In this document: in pieces, positions 25,228 through 35,086 of the stretch
How the letters are laid out: every line of letters begins with the position of its first letter
How positions within the stretch are numbered: the first letter of the stretch is position 1
From: CALMEC01 sp964434425
Lineage (GTDB): Bacteria; Actinomycetota; Thermoleophilia; Miltoncostaeales; Miltoncostaeaceae
Direction of reading: 5' to 3'
Length of the DNA stretch: 64,000 nucleotides
Assembly: GCA_964434425.1 (NCBI GenBank)
Contig: CAYSVH010000001.1
Span: forward strand, 248,001-312,000
Made by a program: the position numbers and the translations under genes
Notes under the pieces: generated by a model
Databases searched by the model: none
Told to the model about the DNA's origin: nothing
The model's input: the letters and a program-made list of their open reading frames with translations, nothing else

Positions 25228-25240
25228 TAGGGTATCCTCA
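25228..25240 (+). promoter_or_regulatory. Candidate iron-box/promoter of efeUOB
   Basis: TAGGGTATCCTCA resembles the inner part of the DtxR/IdeR iron box (TTAGGCTAACCTAA): the AGG-4 nt-CCT spacing is kept, with mismatches. It lies in an AT-rich patch 58 bp before the efeU start and could also be the -10 region. Iron repression of efe operons is known in other bacteria; here it is an inference. Confidence 0.4.
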
Positions 25241-25297
25241 CTTCTTCTGTGCCCCGCGCGGACGTGACGGGACCGGAACGGTCGAAACGGACGGCAT

Positions 25298-26158
25298 GTG
25301 CTCAGCAACTATCTGATCGGCTTGCGAGAGGGGCTTGAGGCTGCGCTGATCGTGGCGATCCTCGTCGCCTACCTCAACCGATCGGGGCGCCGTCACCTCC
25401 TTCCACGGGTCTGGATGGGCGTGGCCCTGGCCGTCGCCCTTTCGGTCGGCTTCGGCGCGCTCCTCACGTTCGGTCCGCGCACCCTGACATTCGAGGCCCA
25501 GGAGACGATCGGGGGCGTCCTCTCGATCGTCGCCGTCGGGTTCGTCACCTGGATGATCTTCTGGATGGCGAAGAACGCCCGCAACCTGAGCACCGAGCTC
25601 CACGGGCAGATCGACTCCGCCGTGGAGGACGGCCGGCGTGGGCTCGTGATCATCGCGTTCCTCGCGGTCGCCCGCGAGGGGCTCGAGACGGCGCTCTTCC
25701 TGTGGGCGGCGACCAAGGCGACCACGTCGGACGGCCAGTCCAACTGGGAGCCGCTCACGGCCGCGCTTCTCGGCATCCTGACCGCCGTCGTCCTCGGGTA
25801 CGCCTTTTACCGCGGCGCCCTGCGGATCAACCTGACGAAGTTCTTCGCCTGGACCGGTGGCCTGCTCGTGATCGTCGCCGGCGGTGTCCTGGCCTACGGC
25901 GTCCACGATCTTCAGGAGGCCGGCGTGCTCCCCGGTCTCCACAACCTGGCCTTCGACGTCAGCGAGACGATCCCGCCCGACTCGTGGACCGGGACGCTGC
26001 TCAAGGGCACCTTCAACTTCTCTCCCGCCACGACCTGGCTGGAAGCCCTGGCGTGGATCGCCTACGTCGTTCCGACGATGTGGCTGTTCATCCGAACCAT
26101 CCGGCGGAAGCCCGACCCGGTCGAGAGCGCTCGACCCGCCGCGCTCCCCCAGGAGTAA
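25298..26158 (+). CDS. efeU: Ferrous iron permease EfeU (FTR1 family)
   Basis: 286 residues with about seven membrane segments. The two iron-transport motifs REGLE occur at residues 10-14 and 126-130, the diagnostic feature of the FTR1/EfeU family. Start is GTG at 25298. EfeU carries iron across the cytoplasmic membrane, supplied by EfeO and EfeB, encoded next. Gene order efeU-efeO-efeB is the classical one. The C-terminus ends in a short cytoplasmic tail. Confidence 0.96.
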   Translation: MLSNYLIGLREGLEAALIVAILVAYLNRSGRRHLLPRVWMGVALAVALSVGFGALLTFGPRTLTFEAQETIGGVLSIVAVGFVTWMIFWMAKNARNLSTELHGQIDSAVEDGRRGLVIIAFLAVAREGLETALFLWAATKATTSDGQSNWEPLTAALLGILTAVVLGYAFYRGALRINLTKFFAWTGGLLVIVAGGVLAYGVHDLQEAGVLPGLHNLAFDVSETIPPDSWTGTLLKGTFNFSPATTWLEALAWIAYVVPTMWLFIRTIRRKPDPVESARPAALPQE

Positions 26159-26187
26159 ATCAATCTGACGAGAAAGTGGGCACCTCA

Positions 26188-27342
26188 ATGCGCACGATAT
26201 TCACTGCGGCCCTGGGTCTCACCGCCGCGGCGCTGACCCTCGCGGGCTGCGGCCTCACGCAGTCGAACGACGGCGACGGGAAGATCTCCGTCACGTCGTC
26301 GGACGACGCATGCGAGGTCAGCACGGCCGAGGCGCCGTCCGGAAACCTGTCGTTCTCGGTGACGAACGACGGTTCCAAGGTGACGGAGTTCTATCTCTAC
26401 GGCTCCGACGGGCTTCGCATCGTCGGCGAGGTCGAGAACATCGGCCCCGGCCTCACCCGTGATCTCGTGGTCCGTGCCGTGCCGGGCGACTACGTGACGT
26501 CGTGTCGTCCCGGCATGAGGGGCCAGGGGATCCGGTCGGACTTCACGGTGAACGACTCGGGCGAGGACGTCCAGATCACCGGCGTCGACCAGGCCACGAT
26601 CGACCAGGCCACCACCAGCTACGCCGGCTACGTGCGCGACCAGGCCAGCCAGCTCGTCGACCAGACGACGCTGTTCGTCAACCTCTACACGCAGGGCAAG
26701 GACGACGAGGCGCGCGCACTCTTCCCGCTGGCCCGCCGCCACTGGGAGCGCATCGAGCCCGTGGCCGAGTCGTTCGGCGACCTCGACCCGAAGCTCGACC
26801 TCCGCGAGGCGGACCTCGAGCCCGGTCAGAGGTGGACCGGCTGGCACAAGATCGAGAAGGACCTCTGGCCGCCCGCATCGGGGTACACGGCCCTCACCCC
26901 GGCACAGCGGAAGGTGTTCGCGGACGACCTGCTCGCCAACACCAAGGTGCTCGACACCCGCGTGCAGACGCTCGAGCTGACCGTCGACCAGATCGGCAAC
27001 GGCTCGAAGGGCCTGCTCGACGAGGTGGCGACCGGCAAGATCACCGGTGAGGAGGACATCTGGTCGCACACCGACCTGTACGACTTCCAGGCGAACGTTG
27101 ACGGAGCGCGCGTGGCGTACGAGGACGTGAAGCCGCTCCTCGACGTCAAGGACGCGGCGCTCTCGGACGACATCGCCAAGCGGTTCGAGGAGCTTCAGGC
27201 CCTGCTCGACAGGTACCGGCAGGGCGACGAGGGCTTCGTCTTCTACGACACCGTGACCGAGCCGCAGCGCAAGGAGCTCTCCGACGCCGTAAACGCGCTG
27301 TCGGAGCCGCTCTCCAAGATCACAGGGGCGATCACCCTGTGA
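26188..27342 (+). CDS. efeO: EfeO iron-binding lipoprotein (cupredoxin + M75)
   Basis: 384 residues from the ATG at 26188. A lipoprotein signal ends in the lipobox LTLAGC (lipidated cysteine at 21). An N-terminal cupredoxin-like domain (about 35-125) and a C-terminal M75 imelysin-like helical domain follow, with the HxxE metal motif in GWHKIEKDLW. EfeO is the periplasmic or surface iron-binding partner of EfeU. In a Gram-positive cell, lipidation would hold it on the outer face of the membrane. A 29-bp gap from efeU and direct succession by efeB indicate an operon. Confidence 0.95.
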   Translation: MRTIFTAALGLTAAALTLAGCGLTQSNDGDGKISVTSSDDACEVSTAEAPSGNLSFSVTNDGSKVTEFYLYGSDGLRIVGEVENIGPGLTRDLVVRAVPGDYVTSCRPGMRGQGIRSDFTVNDSGEDVQITGVDQATIDQATTSYAGYVRDQASQLVDQTTLFVNLYTQGKDDEARALFPLARRHWERIEPVAESFGDLDPKLDLREADLEPGQRWTGWHKIEKDLWPPASGYTALTPAQRKVFADDLLANTKVLDTRVQTLELTVDQIGNGSKGLLDEVATGKITGEEDIWSHTDLYDFQANVDGARVAYEDVKPLLDVKDAALSDDIAKRFEELQALLDRYRQGDEGFVFYDTVTEPQRKELSDAVNALSEPLSKITGAITL

Positions 27343-27379
27343 TCCGTGTCGCGTCCACAGCGTCGTGGGATGGGACGCC

Positions 27380-28624
27380 ATGGACGGGGTGACCCGCCGC
27401 GGCCTCCTCGGGGGCGCGGCGGGCGCCCTTGTCGCCGGATCGTTCATCGCCGGGCACCAGCTCGGCGGTGGGGGATCCGGCTCCGGCGAGGCCGGCGCCG
27501 CGGCCTCGTACGCGTTCCATGGCCAGCGCCAGGCGGGGATCGTCACTCCGGCCCAGGACCGGCTGCACTTCGCGGCCTTCGACGTCACCACCGACTCACG
27601 CGACGCGCTTCAGGAACTCCTCCGTGCCTGGACGGCGGCGGCGATCGAGATGACGGAGGGGCGGCTGGTGGGTGACGGCGCCCCGCAGCCGTACGACGCA
27701 CCTCCCGCCGACACGGGCGAGTCCCAGGATCTCCCGGCATCGGGACTGACCCTCACCTTCGGCTTCGGTCCGACCCTTTTCCGGAAGGCCGGCAGGGACC
27801 GTTTCGGCCTGGACGACCGGAGACCCGCGAACCTGAAGCGGTTGCCGCACTTCCCGGCCGACAACCTCGACCCCGACCGGTCGGACGGCGACCTCTGCGT
27901 CCAGGCATGCGCCAACGATCCCCAGGTCGCCGTGCACGCCATCCGCAACCTTGCCCGGATCGGGTTCGGCACCGTGGCCATCCGCTGGGCCCAGCTCGGC
28001 TTCGGTCGCACCTCGTCGACCACCCGCAGTCAGGACACACCGCGCAATCTGTTCGGGTTCAAGGACGGTACCGCCAACATCCGGTCCGACGAGACCGAGG
28101 CACTGGACGCATTCGTCTGGGTGCCGAAGGGGGAGGGGCCGGATTGGTTCGCGGGTGGATCGTTCCTCATCGCCCGGCGGATCAGCATGGCCATCGAGCC
28201 GTGGGACCGCACCAGCCTGAGGGAGCAGGAGGCGCTCATCGGCCGCACGCGCGTCGATGGGGCGCCGCTCTCCGGAGGGGACGAGTTCGCCGAACTCGAC
28301 CTCCGGATGCAGGGGCGCGACGGCCCGATCATCCCGGTTGACGCGCACGTCCGGCTGGCGCACCCCACGGTGAACGGCGGCAGCCGCCTGCTGCGGCGCG
28401 GCTACAACTTCACCGACGGAGCGGACCGCCTGGGGCGCATGGACGCGGGGCTCTTCTTCATCGCCTTCGTCAACGACCCCGCGAAGCACTTCATCCCGAT
28501 GCAGACCCGCCTCTCCCGCGACGACGCACTCATGGAGTACCTGCAGCACACGGGGTCCGGGATCTGGGCCGTGCCACCCGGTGTCGCGGAGGGTCAGTGG
28601 GTGGGGCAGGCACTCCTCACGTGA
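27380..28624 (+). CDS. efeB: EfeB, Tat-exported DyP-type haem peroxidase
   Basis: 414 residues from the ATG at 27380; an in-frame GTG at 27365 is the alternative. The N-terminus is a twin-arginine signal (TRRGLLGGAAGALVAG). The DyP domain carries the GFKDGTANI motif with the distal Asp, and the proximal His lies in the region around VDAHVRLAHP; the C-terminal RRGYNFTDG and FIAFVNDPAKHFIPMQ blocks are typical of EfeB. EfeB oxidises ferrous iron and/or handles haem at the cell surface for EfeUO import. It is the last gene of the operon, followed by a strong hairpin. Confidence 0.95.
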   Translation: MDGVTRRGLLGGAAGALVAGSFIAGHQLGGGGSGSGEAGAAASYAFHGQRQAGIVTPAQDRLHFAAFDVTTDSRDALQELLRAWTAAAIEMTEGRLVGDGAPQPYDAPPADTGESQDLPASGLTLTFGFGPTLFRKAGRDRFGLDDRRPANLKRLPHFPADNLDPDRSDGDLCVQACANDPQVAVHAIRNLARIGFGTVAIRWAQLGFGRTSSTTRSQDTPRNLFGFKDGTANIRSDETEALDAFVWVPKGEGPDWFAGGSFLIARRISMAIEPWDRTSLREQEALIGRTRVDGAPLSGGDEFAELDLRMQGRDGPIIPVDAHVRLAHPTVNGGSRLLRRGYNFTDGADRLGRMDAGLFFIAFVNDPAKHFIPMQTRLSRDDALMEYLQHTGSGIWAVPPGVAEGQWVGQALLT

Positions 28625-28634
28625 TTCCGCGTGA

Positions 28635-28665
28635 CCCGTGAATCCTCCCTGAGAGGATTCACGGG
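28635..28665 (+). terminator. Strong hairpin terminator after efeUOB
   Basis: CCCGTGAATCCTC (28635-28647) pairs perfectly with GAGGATTCACGGG (28653-28665), a 13-bp stem with a 5-nt loop. It begins 11 bp after the efeB stop. It is followed by GC-rich sequence rather than T-run. Confidence 0.7.
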
Positions 28666-28693
28666 CTCGCCCCGGAAAACCGATCAGGTGGGC

Positions 28694-31234
28694 ATGACAG
28701 CGAATACCGCGACAACCGCTCTCGGTCGTCTGCGGCGTGAACTCGCACGCGACCGACTGGCGGAGCCGGCGGCCGACGAGGTGCGGCAGTTCCAGCTCTG
28801 TCGCTGGATGTGGCTGGTCCGCCACGTCCTGCTCGCGGTCATCCTCGTGGTGGGCTTGGCGGACGGGTCGTTCGACCGGCCCGACGTGCTCGTGGCGGCC
28901 GTCATCCTGGTGGGTGCCGTCGCGCACACGATGAACGTCGTCCGTCCGCGCACCGGTGGTGCCGCGACGATCGCGGACGTCGTGCTCCTCTCTGTGTTCG
29001 CCGCGGCCGGTCTGCCCGCCTCCGCCGTCTTCACCATCGCCGTGGTCATGCTCGCCTGGGGTGCCACCTTCCGGCCCGTGGTGGCGGCCGCCGCCTTCGT
29101 CGGCATCACCGCCGCCGTGATCCTCATGTACACCGTGGGCGACCGCCCCCCGCTGTGGCTCACCGCCACCGCCTTCTGCGGGGCCGCGGCCATCCTCACC
29201 ATGCGCGCGGTGCGCCTGAACATGGGCGCACGCACGGTCGGCGAGCGGGAGCGGCTGATCACACGCCACATCGACGCGATCCTCTGGGAGGAGATCCCCG
29301 GACGCGGCCTGCGCGTGGCGTCGTCCGCGGAACGCCTCTTCGGCCATCCGGTCGCGCTCTGGGAGGACCGTGCCTTCCTGGAGTCGATCCGTCATCCTGA
29401 CGATCCCGGCCTCCTCACGGACCTTGACTCCCGCGATCCCGCATCGGTCCTCACGTTCCGCCTCCGTCACGCGGACGGGGGATGGCGGTCGTGCGAGGCC
29501 CACATCTCATCCGTCGCCGATCCCCTCGGGCGCCACGGCTTCTACGCCGGTGTGCTGCTGGACCGCACGCGGCAGGTCGCCATCGAGAGCGAGGCCGCGA
29601 CGCTGGGTCACGTGGTGATGACCTCGCCGATCCCGCAGATGCTGCTCAGCCGGTCCGACACCGAGCCCTGGGTGGTGGGATCGGTGAACAACGCCGCCCA
29701 CGGCGTGCTGGGCGAGGACGAGGTGGTCGGCACGCGACTGCGGGTCCTCTCCCGGCGCCACCCCGTCCTCGCCTGCGCGGCCGAGACCCTGGACCGCGAC
29801 CCGTCCCCGGGGACCGTCGTGTCGGCCGAGGTGACCGAGGCCGACGGCCGGGTGATCGAGGTCAGCGTGCGCGTGGTCGACTCCTCCAACTGTACGGTCG
29901 ACCTCGTCGACATCACGGAACGCGTCCAGGCCGCCCGCTCGCTCTACGATCAGGCCCGGCGCGACGACCTGACGGGGCTCCCCAATCGGCGGGCGCTCAT
30001 GGAACACCTCGCGGACACCCTCGACGATCTGGACACGGGATCCGCGGCCCTGCTCTCCATCGATCTCGACGCATTCAAGGAGATCAACGACGCGCTGGGA
30101 CACGAGACCGGTGACCTGCTCCTCCGCGAGCTCGCCGACCGCATCGTCCGCTGCCGCCCGGCGGGCTACGGATACGCCTGCCGGATCGGCGGCGACGAGT
30201 TCGCCGTGGTGGTGACCGGATCGGCGGGCGAACGCATCCGCACCATCGCCGCGCAGATCAGCGACGCCATCCGCCAGCCGGTTCACGTCGGAGGTCTGCG
30301 CCTGCGCGTGCGTGCCAGCATCGGCATCGCCACCGCGCCCGGTGACACGGACACCGTGGACGAGCTCATCCGCCGCGCCGACGTGGCCATGCACCGCGCC
30401 AAGGACAACGGCGGCGGGGTCGAGCTCTACGAGCCGCACATCGATCCGTTCGCGTCGGGCAAGCTCGCCCTCATCGCCGACCTGGAGGCCGCCCTCGCCG
30501 GCGACGGTCTCGAGCTCGTTCACCAGCCGGTGGTCGACGTGGCGACCGGACGTGTCGTCGGCTCGGAGGCGCTCACCCGCTGGATCCACCCGGAGGAGGG
30601 GCTGATCCCGCCGTCCATGTTCGTCGGCCTGGCGGAGAACTCCGACCAGATCCGCCCCCTCACACGCTGGGTCATCCGGCGGGCGCTGGCCGACCTGCGC
30701 GATATCGGCAGGCGCGACCCGGACTACGTCATCTCGGTGAACCTCTCCGTCCGGAACCTCTACGAGGCCGACCTCGTGCGGTGGATCGGCGACGGCCTGG
30801 CCGAGTACGACATCGGCCCCGGGCGTCTCATCGTCGAGATCACCGAGGACTCCATCATGGAGGACCATGCCGCCGCCATCGAGACCCTCGAGGGCCTGCG
30901 GGCGCTCGGCGTGGAGTCCTGGATCGACGACTTCGGTACCGGCCACTCGTCGTTCGCGCGTCTGCGCCACCTTCCGGTCGACGGCGTGAAGATCGACCGC
31001 TCCTTCGTCGTCGGCGCCACCTCCGAGCGCGAGCGGGTCGTCCTTCGCAGCATGATCGAGCTGATCCAGTCGCTCGGCCTGGAGGCCATCGTGGAGGGGG
31101 TGGAGAGCGCGGGGGCTCTGTCCATGCTCGCCGCCTACGGAGCGGATCGCGCTCAGGGCTATCACACCGGTCGTCCGGTGCCCTTGGCCGCGATCGAGGC
31201 GCGCATCGCGAACCAGGTGGCGCTGCGTCCCTGA
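28694..31234 (+). CDS. Membrane-bound GGDEF-EAL cyclic-di-GMP protein with PAS-like sensor
   Basis: 846 residues from the ATG at 28694; an earlier in-frame start would run through the efe terminator hairpin. Five or so membrane segments (about 35-165) are followed by one or two PAS-like domains (about 185-420), a GGDEF domain with intact GGDEF (499-503) and an EAL domain with intact EAL (625-627), DDFGTGHSS (from 745) and KIDRSF. Both catalytic signatures look complete, so it could make and degrade c-di-GMP, with the balance set by the sensor part. It stands alone between the efe operon and rpmE. Confidence 0.94.
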   Translation: MTANTATTALGRLRRELARDRLAEPAADEVRQFQLCRWMWLVRHVLLAVILVVGLADGSFDRPDVLVAAVILVGAVAHTMNVVRPRTGGAATIADVVLLSVFAAAGLPASAVFTIAVVMLAWGATFRPVVAAAAFVGITAAVILMYTVGDRPPLWLTATAFCGAAAILTMRAVRLNMGARTVGERERLITRHIDAILWEEIPGRGLRVASSAERLFGHPVALWEDRAFLESIRHPDDPGLLTDLDSRDPASVLTFRLRHADGGWRSCEAHISSVADPLGRHGFYAGVLLDRTRQVAIESEAATLGHVVMTSPIPQMLLSRSDTEPWVVGSVNNAAHGVLGEDEVVGTRLRVLSRRHPVLACAAETLDRDPSPGTVVSAEVTEADGRVIEVSVRVVDSSNCTVDLVDITERVQAARSLYDQARRDDLTGLPNRRALMEHLADTLDDLDTGSAALLSIDLDAFKEINDALGHETGDLLLRELADRIVRCRPAGYGYACRIGGDEFAVVVTGSAGERIRTIAAQISDAIRQPVHVGGLRLRVRASIGIATAPGDTDTVDELIRRADVAMHRAKDNGGGVELYEPHIDPFASGKLALIADLEAALAGDGLELVHQPVVDVATGRVVGSEALTRWIHPEEGLIPPSMFVGLAENSDQIRPLTRWVIRRALADLRDIGRRDPDYVISVNLSVRNLYEADLVRWIGDGLAEYDIGPGRLIVEITEDSIMEDHAAAIETLEGLRALGVESWIDDFGTGHSSFARLRHLPVDGVKIDRSFVVGATSERERVVLRSMIELIQSLGLEAIVEGVESAGALSMLAAYGADRAQGYHTGRPVPLAAIEARIANQVALRP

Positions 31235-31277
31235 GCGCATCGCGGGCCCGTCCCCGACGCGGCGGCCCGCCGGGCGC

Positions 31278-31283
31278 TAGACT
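31278..31283 (+). promoter_or_regulatory. Possible -10 box (TAGACT) of rpmE
   Basis: TAGACT lies 36 nt before the rpmE start; GAGAGG provides the ribosome site. No clear -35. Confidence 0.45.
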
Positions 31284-31319
31284 ACGGGGTCGGTCGTCGC
31301 CACACTTGAGAGAGGCACC

Positions 31320-31532
31320 ATGAAAACGGACATCCACCCCGATTACGCCGTCGCTGAGGTCAGCTGCACGTGCGGCAACACGTTCACCACGCGCTCGACG
31401 AAGACGGACATCCGCGTCGAGATCTGCAGCAACTGCCACCCGTTCTACACCGGTCGGCAGAAGCTGGTGGACACGGGTGGTCGCGTCGAGCGCTTCCAGC
31501 GCAAGCTGGCCCGTCGCCAGAAGTCGTCGTAA
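31320..31532 (+). CDS. rpmE: Ribosomal protein L31, zinc form
   Basis: 70 residues. Four cysteines (C16, C18, C36, C39) in CTCGN and CSNCHPFYTG show it is the zinc-binding (C+) type of bL31, which joins the central protuberance of the large subunit and bridges to the small subunit. A good GAGAGG site precedes the ATG. It is followed by prfA, the common order in Gram-positive bacteria. Confidence 0.98.
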   Translation: MKTDIHPDYAVAEVSCTCGNTFTTRSTKTDIRVEICSNCHPFYTGRQKLVDTGGRVERFQRKLARRQKSS

Positions 31533-31591
31533 CCCGCGTCGGAGTCCCCCGTGCGAGCGGGGCCGGCCGGCGATGACGGAGGTGATGTGAG

Positions 31592-32670
<1,079 letters not shown>

Positions 32671-32674
<4 letters not shown>

Positions 32675-33327
32675 ACCCCGACCTGCTTCGTTCCGAGTTC
32701 CTCGGTGTGACACTGCGGTACGACACCGTGGATCTCCCGCGCGACGAGCTCGCATCGTTCTTCGCGGACATCAGCGCCTCGTACGACGTTCCGCGGTTCG
32801 AGTATCTGGAGGAGGGCGGGGCCTCGATGTCCAATCCGGACGGCGCCGAACTCGTGCTCCGGCCCACCCAGGTGGCGTGCGGCGGCGTGACCCGGCTGGG
32901 CTACCTGGAGGGCCGCGAGCGTATCGAGGGACTCGTCGGCCAGGCCATGGAGCGCTTCGACGTCGCACCCCTGTGGCTCGAGGACATCACCCTCGTCGCC
33001 ACCTGGGACCTCGAGGACGGCGACGCCGCCCGGTCGCTCATCATCGACGACGTCGTCCGGTTCGACCCGGAGCGCCTCGCCATGCTGGGGGACGCCGACG
33101 ACGACGTGTCGCTGGGACTGCGCATCTGGCGGTCGCTGGGCGAGGGTAGCCTCGACTGCTCCATCGAGCCCATGCACGCGGACGCATCGCGCATGTACCT
33201 GCGCGTGGTCTACTCGCAGCGCGAGATCGACATGGACTTCTCCGCGATCCTCGCGGTCATGGACGACGTCGACGACTATCTGCGCGGCCCGCTGCGGTCG
33301 TTCGTCGTGGCGGTCGCACGTCAGTAG
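32671..33327 (+). CDS. Hypothetical protein inserted between prfA and prmC
   Basis: 218 residues, acidic and soluble, with no signal, membrane segment or recognised motif. It starts with a GTG that overlaps the prfA stop (GTGA), so it is translationally coupled to release factor 1. Composition (many Asp/Glu, regular alternation) suggests an alpha/beta fold. prmC normally follows prfA directly, so this gene interrupts a very conserved pair. A role connected to translation termination is possible but unsupported by any motif. Confidence 0.75.
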
Positions 33328-33346
33328 CGGGGGTGCACCGCTCGCC

Positions 33347-34165
33347 ATCGGCGAGATCCTGACGCGTGCGGCGGGCCTCTTCGCCGAGAGGGGGATCGAT
33401 ACGCCGCGCCTCGACGCCGAACTGCTTCTGGCCGATGCGCTGGAGTGCGAGCGCATCGACCTCTACACCGAGCTGTTGCGCCCGCTGAACCGGGACGAGA
33501 TCGACCGCTACCGCGAGCTCGTGCGGCGCCGTGCGGCGCGTGAGCCCGTGGCGTACATCCGCGGGCGACGCGGGTTCCGGCGGCTCGATCTCACGGTCAG
33601 CCCGGCGGTCCTCATCCCGCGTCCCGAGACCGAGATGCTGGTCGACCTGGCCATCGAGCGCGCCGCAGACGGTGCCCGCGTGCTCGACTGGGGCACCGGG
33701 AGCGGCGCCATCGCCCTCGCGCTGGCCTCCGAGCGGACCGACGTCGTGATGACGGCCGTCGAGATCTCGGAGGACGCCCTGGCGATCGCGCGTGGGAACG
33801 ACGTGGAGGACCGGGTGGAGTGGGTCCGCTCGGACGGTGCCGATGCGCTGGGTGACCGTCGCTTCGACATGATCCTCGCCAATCCCCCGTATCTGCGCGA
33901 CGACGAGCTGACGGCGGTCCAGCCCGAGCTGGGATTCGAGCCGGCGGGGGCGCTCGCCTCCGGGCCGACGGGCCTCGAGAGCCACGAGCGGGTTGTCGCC
34001 GACGCGGTGCGGGTCCTCGATCCCGACGGGTGGCTCCTGATCGAGATCGGCGTCGGTCAGCACGCGGCGGTGATGGATCTCATGACGGCGGCCGGATTCT
34101 CCGACGTGCGCACCTGGCCCGACCTGGCCGGGATCGCGCGGGTCGTCGGCGGGAGGCGGACATGA
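33347..34165 (+). CDS. prmC: Release-factor glutamine methyltransferase PrmC
   Basis: About 272 residues if it begins near 33347. The N-terminal helical domain AIGEILTRAAGLFAERGIDTPRLDAELLLADAL is clearly present and in frame, but this stretch contains no ATG, GTG or TTG; the first canonical start (TTG 33476) would delete it. The candidate at 33347 is ATC, 13 nt after AGCGGGGG. The SAM-binding domain has VLDWGTGSGAIAL and the substrate motif NPPY in MILANPPYLRD. It methylates the GGQ glutamine of RF1/RF2. The stop overlaps the tsaC start (ATGA). Confidence 0.88.
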   Translation: MGEILTRAAGLFAERGIDTPRLDAELLLADALECERIDLYTELLRPLNRDEIDRYRELVRRRAAREPVAYIRGRRGFRRLDLTVSPAVLIPRPETEMLVDLAIERAADGARVLDWGTGSGAIALALASERTDVVMTAVEISEDALAIARGNDVEDRVEWVRSDGADALGDRRFDMILANPPYLRDDELTAVQPELGFEPAGALASGPTGLESHERVVADAVRVLDPDGWLLIEIGVGQHAAVMDLMTAAGFSDVRTWPDLAGIARVVGGRRT

Positions 34166-34782
34166 GTGCCGGCCCGGACGTCGAGCATCTGAACCGCGTC
34201 CTTCGCCACGGCGGTGTGGCCCTCGTCCCGACCGACACCGTCTACGGGCTCGCCTGTTCGCTCGACGTGGAGGGCGCCGTCGACCGTCTCTACGAGGTGA
34301 AGGGGCGTGACCGCGGCAAGCCCTGCCAGGTGCTGGTCTACCGTCCCGACCTGGTGGAGGAGGCGGTGGCCGCGACGGACGAGGCCGCCCGCTCGGTCAT
34401 CCGGGCGGTGACCCCGGGCACGGTGACCTGCATCATCGGTGACCCGTCCGGCCGGTTCGCCGAGGCGTCCGGGTCCGCCGTCGGATCCGTGGGCCTACGG
34501 GTTCCGCGCATGCCGGATGCGTTCGCGGCCGTCAACCAGCTGCTGGTGGCGACGAGCGCCAACGATCCCGGTGGGCCGTCGCCCGCCGCGGTCGACGAGG
34601 TCCCGGCGGGGATCCGCGCGCGCGTGGACCTCGTGGTCGATGTGGGGCCGCTGCCGGGCACCGCATCGTCGGTGCTCGACCTGACGAGGATGCCGGACGG
34701 AGTGCGCATCGTCCGGGCGGGCCCCGACATGGACGGCCTGTTCGACGTCCTGGACGGTCTCGGAGTCCGCGTGCGGCGGTGA
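34162..34782 (+). CDS. tsaC: L-threonylcarbamoyladenylate synthase (Sua5/YciO/YrdC)
   Basis: 206 residues from the ATG at 34162. The YrdC domain has VALVPTDTVYGLACSL, KGRDRGKPCQVLV, TPGTVTCII, VGLRVPRMP and LVATSANDPGGPSP. It makes threonylcarbamoyl-AMP from threonine, bicarbonate and ATP, the first step of the universal t6A tRNA modification. Its position after prmC is the standard prfA-prmC-tsaC order. No Sua5 C-terminal domain is present, so it is the short TsaC form. Confidence 0.93.
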   Translation: MSAGPDVEHLNRVLRHGGVALVPTDTVYGLACSLDVEGAVDRLYEVKGRDRGKPCQVLVYRPDLVEEAVAATDEAARSVIRAVTPGTVTCIIGDPSGRFAEASGSAVGSVGLRVPRMPDAFAAVNQLLVATSANDPGGPSPAAVDEVPAGIRARVDLVVDVGPLPGTASSVLDLTRMPDGVRIVRAGPDMDGLFDVLDGLGVRVRR

Positions 34783-35082
34783 TCCCGGAGGCGGGGGACT
34801 CGGGTGCCGAGGACGGTCCGGGCGATCGCCGTCTTCCGCACGTCCGCGGGCATCTCCGGACGGCACGTCCGTGACGTCGCCGGACGCCGTACGGGCACGC
34901 TGTACGCGGCCCACAATGCCTTCCGCGCACGGGCATAGACTGGGCCGGTCCGCTGCGTACGGCGGGCCCTCTCGCATGATCGATCGTCCTCCGATGCCAT
35001 CTCCGTCGCGTCTCCGCAGGGACCCGATCACCGGTCGCCGCGCCTGCCGGGCGTTCCCCGGTTCGCGGGGAGCCGTACCGGC
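34783..35082. other. 300-bp gap between tsaC and the SDR gene
   Basis: It holds a TAGACT box (34936-34941) and a short Arg/Pro-rich ORF (ATG 34978) whose stop overlaps the SDR start. A small hairpin (CGGAC/GTCCG near 34860) may end the tsaC transcript. Nothing else is recognisable. Confidence 0.5.
34936..34941 (+). promoter_or_regulatory. Possible -10 box (TAGACT) upstream of the SDR gene
   Basis: TAGACT matches the rpmE box exactly. It lies about 140 nt before the SDR GTG and 36 nt before the short ORF start at 34978. Confidence 0.4.
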
Positions 35083-35086
35083 GTGA
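34978..35086 (+). CDS. Possible short upstream ORF coupled to the SDR gene
   Basis: About 35 residues, rich in Arg and Pro, ending with a TGA that overlaps the SDR GTG (GTGA). It has no clear ribosome site. It resembles the coupled short ORFs before the sensor kinase and pepA, but it may be a chance frame. Confidence 0.2.

Noticed and set aside
27596..29503. 635-codon minus-strand open frame over efeB and the GGDEF-EAL gene
   Set aside because: It crosses two genes with clear domain matches on the other strand and an intergenic terminator hairpin.
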